NCBI GenBank assembly: GCA_045541455.1
Contig: JAZQJA010000003.1
Location: 1-28,302 of the forward strand
Reading direction: 5' to 3'
DNA length: 28,302 nucleotides
From: RGIG9041 sp045541455
Lineage (GTDB): Bacteria; Bacillota; Clostridia; Oscillospirales; QAKW01
The notes under the pieces are model-generated. The model was not told the DNA's origin and made no database searches. It saw nothing but the letters and a program-made list of their open reading frames with translations. Positions within the stretch are counted from its first letter, which is position 1. The number at the start of each line of letters is the position of its first letter. Positions 22,672 to 28,302 of this stretch are shown piece after piece. The translations under genes were made by a program, and so were the position numbers.

Positions 22672-23923
22672 TCATAACGAATTTTTAAACGAAACTTGCC
22701 TTGAAACTACCCATTCGTCAGGCCTTAAAATAAAAATTGTTAAAAAAAGCGGTAAAAGTCGTAAAAATGCAATGATTGCAACAAAATTTGGTTCTATTAA
22801 TCGTGAATTTGAATATAACGGTAAAATGATTACTATTCCAAACGGCACCGCTCATTTTCTTGAACATAAACTGTTTGAGGGCAAAAATGGAAATGCATTT
22901 GATTTTTATGCAAAAACGGGTGCAAAGGCAAACGCCTATACATCAAATGATAAAACAGCGTATTACTTTACTTGCACAGATAAGTTTGAAGAAAATCTTG
23001 GCATTTTGCTGTCGTTTGTTTCAAACCCTTATCTTACAGATGAAAATGTCGAAAAAGAAAAGGGAATTATAGGTCAGGAAATTAAAATGTATGAGGATGA
23101 ACCGTCGTGGCAGGGATATTTTGAACTTATCGGCTGTCTGTACAAAGATCATCCTGTAAAATATGATATAGCGGGTAGTGTTGAAGATATTGCACCAATT
23201 ACTGTCGATACCCTTATGTCTTGCTATAATACTTTCTATCACCCTTCAAATATGGTTCTTGCCGTTGCAGGTGATATTGACGAAAAAACTGTACTTTCAG
23301 TTTGTGATAAATATCTTTCACCAAAGCCTGATATTAAAATAAATCAGATAATTGCAAAAGAACAAAAGGGTATTGTAAAATCCTATACCGAAAAGAATAT
23401 GCCGGTATCACGCCCACTGTTCTATATAGGTATAAAGGATACCGATACCGATATTTCAGGTATACAACTTGCCAAAAAAGAAATGGAAACAGAGATGTTG
23501 ACAGAAATAATGTTTGGCACATCTTCGTCTTTTTATAAAAAACTGTATGACAGCGGTGTTATAAATCAGGAGTTTGAGTCGGTTTACGAATTATCCGACA
23601 CTTTTGCGTTTTATTTCTTTGCAGGTGAAAGCGAATCGCCACAGACTGTTTTAGACAGTATAAAACAAGAAATCGCTGAATTTTTGCAAAATGGTTTTAC
23701 AAACGAACGCTTTTTACAGGTGAGAAATACCCTTTATGGATGTATTATTACTGCAAACGATAATGTTTCGTCAATTACATCTAATCTTATATCTGCAGAG
23801 TTTTCAAACAGAGATCCTTATGATAGGGCAGAAGTGTTGAAAACAATAACTCCCGACGATATTATGGAACGTGCAAAAAAACTGTTTTGTCCGCTTGATA
23901 TTGCAATGTCGGTTATTAAATAA
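22661..23923 (+). CDS. M16-family zinc metallopeptidase (YmfH-like)
   Basis: This 420-residue protease has the inverted zinc motif H65-F-L-E-H69 and a probable third ligand Glu140 in EKGIIGQEIKMYEDEP, the M16 signature. The C-terminal lobe includes NMPVSRPLFYIGIKDTD and the tail matches YmfH-type proteins. GTG at 22661 is chosen because GGAGG at 22648-22652 lies 8 nt upstream; a GTG at 22652 would overlap that site. It is coupled to the inactive partner gene upstream and probably forms a heterodimer with it. No signal peptide is seen, so it acts in the cytoplasm. lgt follows after 17 bp. Confidence 0.92.
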   Translation: MQINHNEFLNETCLETTHSSGLKIKIVKKSGKSRKNAMIATKFGSINREFEYNGKMITIPNGTAHFLEHKLFEGKNGNAFDFYAKTGAKANAYTSNDKTAYYFTCTDKFEENLGILLSFVSNPYLTDENVEKEKGIIGQEIKMYEDEPSWQGYFELIGCLYKDHPVKYDIAGSVEDIAPITVDTLMSCYNTFYHPSNMVLAVAGDIDEKTVLSVCDKYLSPKPDIKINQIIAKEQKGIVKSYTEKNMPVSRPLFYIGIKDTDTDISGIQLAKKEMETEMLTEIMFGTSSSFYKKLYDSGVINQEFESVYELSDTFAFYFFAGESESPQTVLDSIKQEIAEFLQNGFTNERFLQVRNTLYGCIITANDNVSSITSNLISAEFSNRDPYDRAEVLKTITPDDIMERAKKLFCPLDIAMSVIK

Positions 23924-23940
23924 GCAGAAAGGAAAACAAA

Positions 23941-24906
23941 ATGAATTATAATGCTGTGTCATTCCCAAATCTTGGTATTGGACAAATAAAACTAAATCCT
24001 ACTGTGCTGGAAATTAACGATAATCTGTCAATCAAATGGTATGCTGTAATTATCGTTATAGGTATAATTGCCGCTTTTCTTTTCTGTAACAGGTTTAGAA
24101 AAACTATTAATGTTAATGAAGATGATTTTCTCGATTGCATTTTGTATGCAATACCCTTGGGCTTTGTTGGCGCAAGGCTTACATACGTTATTGGCGACCT
24201 TGAAAACTTTCATTCGTTAATGGATGTAATTGCAATATGGAACGGCGGTCTTGCTATATACGGTGGAATTATTTTTGCCGCACTAACTGTCTTTACAGTA
24301 TGCCGTATTAAAAAATGCAGCTTTACAAAAATGCTTGATATTATGGCAATCGGTTTGCTTATAGGTCAAATGATAGGCAGATGGGGTAACTTTGTGAATA
24401 TTGAAGTTTACGGTGTCGAAACCGATTTGCCGTGGGCTATGGGTATAGGTTATTACGGCGAAGGTGCAGATATGCTTGTTCATCCGCTCTTTTTGTATGA
24501 AAGCCTTTGGAATCTTATCGGTTTTATACTTATATACGGCTATAAAGACTACCGCAAATTTAACGGTGAATTGTTTTTGTGGTATCTTTCGTGGTATTCT
24601 CTTGGCAGAGGACTTATGGAACCGCTTCGCGATCCGGAGTTTAATTTAAAAATATTTGGCGTACGTATAATGATTGTGCTTGCTGTGGTTTTGTTTGTTG
24701 TATCTATTGTTGCAATTATTATTCTGCGTCGCCGCAGTACAGGCTATATCCAGCAAACACTAAAAAACAATGACTCTGAGTATGAAAACCAGTTTAATAT
24801 TGATTTAAGTGATATAGAACTTACCGAAGAAGACTATAACGCTAAAAAATTATACGATGCGCTAGATAAAAAAACGGAGGAACAGCAAAATGGCAAAGAT
24901 AATTGA
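23941..24906 (+). CDS. lgt: Prolipoprotein diacylglyceryl transferase Lgt
   Basis: This 321-residue membrane enzyme transfers diacylglycerol from phosphatidylglycerol to the lipobox Cys of pre-lipoproteins; the lipoprotein at 5760-6551 would be one substrate. Family motifs are WNGGLAIYGGIIFAA, the Lgt signature GQMIGRWGNFVNIEVYG with its essential Arg, PLFLYESLWNL, and GRGLMEPLRD. About seven membrane segments are visible. The protein is longer than most (260-290) because of a hydrophilic acidic C-terminal tail of about 50 residues (DLSDIELTEEDYNAKKLYD), a variable region in this family. Its 3' end overlaps folD by 17 bp. Confidence 0.96.
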   Translation: MNYNAVSFPNLGIGQIKLNPTVLEINDNLSIKWYAVIIVIGIIAAFLFCNRFRKTINVNEDDFLDCILYAIPLGFVGARLTYVIGDLENFHSLMDVIAIWNGGLAIYGGIIFAALTVFTVCRIKKCSFTKMLDIMAIGLLIGQMIGRWGNFVNIEVYGVETDLPWAMGIGYYGEGADMLVHPLFLYESLWNLIGFILIYGYKDYRKFNGELFLWYLSWYSLGRGLMEPLRDPEFNLKIFGVRIMIVLAVVLFVVSIVAIIILRRRSTGYIQQTLKNNDSEYENQFNIDLSDIELTEEDYNAKKLYDALDKKTEEQQNGKDN

Positions 24907-25744
24907 TGGTAAAGAGGTTTCACTTTACATTAAAGAAAAAATCAAAGATGAAACTTTGATATTAAAACAAAAAGGTATAACACCCGGCCTTGCTGTAATA
25001 CTCGTCGGCGATGACCCGGCATCTCACGTTTATGTCAATAATAAGAAAAAAGCGTGTGAGTTTTGTGGGTTTTATTCGGAAAGTTATGAACTGCCTGAGC
25101 AAACAACTCAGAAACAACTTTTAGAACTTATTGATTGCCTTAATAATAACGACCGCATTCACGGTATTCTTGTTCAAATGCCGCTTCCTTGTCATATAGA
25201 CGCTGATGCTGTTGTTAATGCAATAGATTGGAAAAAGGATGTAGATGCATTTAACCCGTTTAATGTTGGTAAAATTATGCTTGGCGATTATAACTTTTTG
25301 CCTTGCACACCTGCAGGTGTTATGGAATTGTTAAAATATTATAATATTGATGTCGGTGGTAAAACTTGTGCTGTTATCGGTAGAAGTAACATTGTCGGCA
25401 AGCCAATGTCAATGCTTATGCTTCATGCCAATGCAACGGTAACGGTTTGTCATTCAAAAACACTTAATCTTAAAGATATAACAAAAAATTCAGATATTAT
25501 TATTGCCGCTATAGGTAAACCCCGTTTTGTTACTGCAGATATGGTGAAAAACGGTGCTGTTGTTGTAGATGTCGGTATAAACAGAGGAGAAGACGGTAAA
25601 TTATGCGGCGATGTTGATTTTGATGAAGTTTGTAAAAAGGCTTCATTTATTACCCCCGTTCCCGGCGGTGTAGGTCCTATGACTATTGCCATGCTTATGC
25701 AGAATACTCTTACATCCGCTAAATTAAAATTACAGGAGAACTAA
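24890..25744 (+). CDS. folD: Bifunctional methylenetetrahydrofolate dehydrogenase/cyclohydrolase FolD
   Basis: This 284-residue cytoplasmic enzyme interconverts 5,10-methylene-, methenyl- and 10-formyl-tetrahydrofolate. Motifs are in order: VGDDPASHVYVNNKKKACE with the catalytic Lys (near 56), GILVQMPLP, KDVDAFNPFNVG, the nucleotide-binding region VIGRSNIVGKPMSML, and PVPGGVGPMTIAMLMQNT near the C-terminus. Length is typical. SD GGAGG precedes the ATG, within the end of lgt. It is in a co-directional run with lgt and two membrane protein genes, the next starting 3 bp after its stop. Confidence 0.97.
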   Translation: MAKIIDGKEVSLYIKEKIKDETLILKQKGITPGLAVILVGDDPASHVYVNNKKKACEFCGFYSESYELPEQTTQKQLLELIDCLNNNDRIHGILVQMPLPCHIDADAVVNAIDWKKDVDAFNPFNVGKIMLGDYNFLPCTPAGVMELLKYYNIDVGGKTCAVIGRSNIVGKPMSMLMLHANATVTVCHSKTLNLKDITKNSDIIIAAIGKPRFVTADMVKNGAVVVDVGINRGEDGKLCGDVDFDEVCKKASFITPVPGGVGPMTIAMLMQNTLTSAKLKLQEN

Positions 25745-25747
25745 AAT

Positions 25748-26458
25748 ATGGGTTTTAATTCTTTAACTTTACTTTCTCTCATTTTCGGCCTTATTGTGCC
25801 GGTCGCAATTTTTATTATTTTTATATTGTCTAAACACCGTAAAGAATTAGCATTAGGTTCGGTGGGCTACGGCTTTTTATCATTTCTTGCAAGTATAGTT
25901 GCGGTTTTTGTTGTGTTTGTTATCTCAAATTCGACATTTTTGGCATCACTTACTTTTGAAAACGAGACGGATGGACTTTTGTCTATGGGTATTGTTATTT
26001 GCGTAATGGTTGCAATACTTTATTTAGTATGTGAATCGCTTAAAATGTGGGCACTTAAAAAGTTTACGGCAGATGAAAATAAATTCCGCTTTGCAGGACT
26101 TGGCTTTTCGGCAGGTGTGATTCTCGCTCAAAATGTTGTAGTTTTTATTGCACTTAATATTTTTTCTAATTATGAAATGGAACCGGCTTATGCACTGTTT
26201 TCAGGTGCAATTGTTTGTGTCACCGGCATAATGTATACTGTTATTTCACATTCGTGTGATATAATTATAAAAAGCGGTACAGAAGCACCTGCCTATGCAA
26301 TATCAGCAGTATATTATCTTTTTTGGGTGTCAGCAATAATATTTAGCAGGTCAACAATAATGCTTTATATTAGTCTTGCCTTCTTTTTTGTACTTTCTTT
26401 TGCACTCAGCGGTGCGTTTATATTTAAAATCAAGAAAAGTGCAGGAGGTAAAAAGTGA
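25748..26458 (+). CDS. Polytopic membrane protein of unknown function (first of a pair)
   Basis: This 236-residue protein has about seven hydrophobic segments and almost no large soluble loops. It starts 3 bp after folD, using the ACAGGAGAA site at the folD 3' end, and overlaps the next gene by 4 bp (GTGA). The middle segment (AGLGFSAGVILAQNVVVFIA) resembles the corresponding part of the next protein (AGYGIAGGVVVALYCFIM), at a similar depth in each chain, which suggests two diverged copies. The layout vaguely recalls YhfC-type membrane proteins, but the glutamate and arginine motif expected of intramembrane proteases is not seen. No function assigned. Confidence 0.85.
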   Translation: MGFNSLTLLSLIFGLIVPVAIFIIFILSKHRKELALGSVGYGFLSFLASIVAVFVVFVISNSTFLASLTFENETDGLLSMGIVICVMVAILYLVCESLKMWALKKFTADENKFRFAGLGFSAGVILAQNVVVFIALNIFSNYEMEPAYALFSGAIVCVTGIMYTVISHSCDIIIKSGTEAPAYAISAVYYLFWVSAIIFSRSTIMLYISLAFFFVLSFALSGAFIFKIKKSAGGKK

Positions 26459-27258
26459 TAGGAATATCAATTATCTGTTACTTTGTTGCAACGCTTGTAA
26501 TAGTCGCAGCACTTGTATTTATAGGCTTGTTTTTTAAACGTACGCATAAAAAAATGTATATTTCACATGCTTTTATCGGCGCTGGCGCATTTTTCTTGGT
26601 TGTTATAGGCATGTTTATACTTTTTATGTATGCATTTTCAAAACAAAATACTGAATATATTAATGCGCTTATGCCTGAGTGGATTTATAAAACATCAATT
26701 GTATTTATTTATTTTGCAGCTGTCGGCATAATTCGATATTTTGCACTCAATTGTGTGTATTTTAATAATTGTAAAACCGATAAAGGAATTTCCTTTATTG
26801 CCGGTTATGGTATTGCAGGTGGAGTTGTTGTAGCACTATACTGTTTTATTATGATGATTCATATATTAATAACATCAATTAGCAGTGAATTGCTTTCGTT
26901 TGACGGTACGATTTTTTGTTACGACAGCGGTGCACGAATTTCAGTGCTGACACCTTTTGTATCTCATATTTATGTGGCGCTAGTTTTTGCTGTCTATGCA
27001 GGTCTTATGTTGGTTATTTCGTTGTATATGGAACAGCACGCAGCCTTGCCGTACAAACCATTTGCTACGTTTAAAATGTATATTATAACTCACGGAAGCG
27101 AACTTCTTATAATTTCAATTTTCCTATTTTTAATGTCAAAAATCAGCGCTCTTGCTATTGCATTAATTTGCGTTGTTATTGTTGCACTTGCCGCAACTGC
27201 ACTTGTTCTTCTTTATAAATATAAGGAAGAATTACCCTATTCAAAACAATTTGATTGA
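26455..27258 (+). CDS. Polytopic membrane protein of unknown function (second of a pair)
   Basis: This 267-residue protein has about seven hydrophobic segments, beginning with a helix at 2-27. The GTG start at 26455 overlaps the previous stop (GTGA), with AGGAGG 6 nt upstream, so the two are coupled and perhaps form a complex. A short outward or inward loop carries two cysteines (FALNCVYFNNCKTDKG, near 100-115) and another lies in FCYDSG. The central glycine-rich helix resembles that of the preceding protein. Eight bases separate it from the glycosyltransferase gene, suggesting cotranscription. Neither a transporter nor an enzyme motif is recognisable. Confidence 0.85.
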   Translation: MIGISIICYFVATLVIVAALVFIGLFFKRTHKKMYISHAFIGAGAFFLVVIGMFILFMYAFSKQNTEYINALMPEWIYKTSIVFIYFAAVGIIRYFALNCVYFNNCKTDKGISFIAGYGIAGGVVVALYCFIMMIHILITSISSELLSFDGTIFCYDSGARISVLTPFVSHIYVALVFAVYAGLMLVISLYMEQHAALPYKPFATFKMYIITHGSELLIISIFLFLMSKISALAIALICVVIVALAATALVLLYKYKEELPYSKQFD

Positions 27259-27266
27259 GGTGTATT

Positions 27267-28302
27267 ATGATTAAAGTGTTGCATGTTTTATCCGACTCCA
27301 ATATTGGCGGTGCCGGTACTTATGTTGCAAACTACATAAAAAACTGTGACTTAACTGTAGTTGCCCCTACCGTTTTGGTACCGCGTGGCTCTGCTGTTAT
27401 TAAACTTCTTAAAAATACAAATTGTGATATAATTGAAGCAGATATCGCGCCTGATAAATCGCTTGATATTAATTCTATTAAAGTGATTCGTTCGTATATT
27501 AAGACGGGAAACTACCAAATTGTTCACGCTCATGGCAGCGCATCTGCAAGGCTTGCATCAAAGGGTATGTGTAAAAGCGTATTTACTAAGCATACTCTGT
27601 CTTATAATAAAAGCGGTTTACGCGGTTTTGTAGATAAAATTATGTACCGTGTGACAGGAGGATATGCAATTGCAGTTTCAGATGCAGCACGACAAAATCT
27701 CATTGATCTCGGGTTTAATAAAAAACATATATTTACCGTTTTAAATGGTGTCTCGGATATGGGTGTTGCTGATTCTCAAAAGCAAGCAGACTGTAAAAAG
27801 AGTTTTGGTATTGACGCTTCAAAATATGTTGTAGGCTGTCTTGCAAGATTTTCACCCGAAAAAGATTATGGTACTTTTTTAAAAGCTGCTGCAAAACTAT
27901 CTGAAATAAACGATAAATTTGCGTTTTTGTTGTGTGGTGATGGCGTAACATTAAATGAAATGAAAACATATGCAAAGACATTGGGTATTTACTCGAAATG
28001 TGTGTTCGCAGGTACTGTTTTTGATCCTGAGCGAGCATATAATGCTATGGATCTTTATTGCATTACTTCAAAATATGAAAGCTACGGACAGTCACTTGTA
28101 GAGGCTTGGTCTGCCAAATTACCCTCTGTAACTACCGATGCCGCAGGTTTTTGCGAAATATCAACAAACGGAGAAACATCTCTTATATGTAAAAAGGGTG
28201 ACGCAGATGCTATAGCAAATTCTATAATGCTGTTGTTTGAAGATAAACAAAAAGCATTGGACTTGGCAAAATGCGGTTATGCTCGTTACAAAGAGAAGTT
28301 TG
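27267..28302 (+). CDS. GT4-type glycosyltransferase, cut by the window end
   Basis: This gene runs off the right edge; 345 codons are visible. The N-terminus MIKVLHVLSDSNIGGAGTYV is the typical start of retaining GT-B enzymes, with a glycine-rich acceptor loop. It continues with IVHAHGS (near 88), AVSDAARQNL, and the C-terminal donor domain VGCLARFSPEKDYGTFLKAA, LLCGDG, and YESYGQSLVEAW, whose two Glu residues form the E-x7-E motif that binds the sugar nucleotide. It probably builds an extracellular polysaccharide, glycolipid or teichoic acid-like polymer at the cytoplasmic face. GAGGTG precedes the ATG. Donor and acceptor are unknown. Missing residues are probably few (family length 360-390). 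Confidence 0.92.
   Translation, partial: MIKVLHVLSDSNIGGAGTYVANYIKNCDLTVVAPTVLVPRGSAVIKLLKNTNCDIIEADIAPDKSLDINSIKVIRSYIKTGNYQIVHAHGSASARLASKGMCKSVFTKHTLSYNKSGLRGFVDKIMYRVTGGYAIAVSDAARQNLIDLGFNKKHIFTVLNGVSDMGVADSQKQADCKKSFGIDASKYVVGCLARFSPEKDYGTFLKAAAKLSEINDKFAFLLCGDGVTLNEMKTYAKTLGIYSKCVFAGTVFDPERAYNAMDLYCITSKYESYGQSLVEAWSAKLPSVTTDAAGFCEISTNGETSLICKKGDADAIANSIMLLFEDKQKALDLAKCGYARYKEKF

Overview
The window looks like a chromosomal segment of a low-GC, strictly anaerobic Clostridia member, probably a gut Oscillospirales/Ruminococcaceae-type bacterium. This rests on gene content: an Rnf complex in the order C-D-G-E-A-B, a likely pyrophosphate-type phosphofructokinase, a perfect CIRCE element before groESL, and the gene strings DUF512-der-plsY and yceD-rpmF. 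No tRNA, rRNA, IS transposase, phage gene or CRISPR array was seen. The genus assignment is inference.

Region 1 (1-960) looks accessory. A class I SAM-dependent methyltransferase gene is preceded by about 280 bp of stacked small palindromes, including seven copies of a 9-mer (AGTGATATT or its reverse complement) separated by variable mini-hairpins. A 13-bp inverted repeat (10-22 and 945-957) brackets the whole unit, suggesting an inserted or mobilisable cassette.

Region 2 (961-3591) is a divergent carbohydrate-use pair: an AraC-type regulator and a GH2 glycosidase. They share a striking dyad (1809-1850) in which identical TTGATT-17-TATAAT promoters lie on the two strands over the same DNA.

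Region 3 (3592-6551) holds CIRCE-groES-groEL, a strong terminator, and a lipoprotein of unknown function with two calcium-loop-like motifs. Region 4 (6550-9470) holds a PPi-type phosphofructokinase and an iron-type alcohol dehydrogenase on the minus strand, separated by a perfect 34-bp tandem duplication, and a small divergent cupin gene.

Region 5 (9470-15743) is housekeeping: typA (minus) is divergent from yceD-rpmF, followed by the tightly overlapping trio DUF512 radical SAM-der-plsY, each block ended by a hairpin terminator. Region 6 (15785-21339) is the six-gene rnf operon, with a consensus promoter and mostly overlapping genes. Its rnfC encodes an unusual protein: about 190 residues with four predicted membrane helices precede the standard RnfC.

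Region 7 (21394-28302) runs co-directionally: a YmfF/YmfH-like M16 pair (first without, second with the zinc motif), lgt, folD, two polytopic membrane proteins of unknown function that may be paralogues, and a GT4 glycosyltransferase cut off by the window end.

The most unusual items are the bracketed methyltransferase cassette with its hairpin array, the membrane-fused RnfC, and the symmetric divergent promoter.
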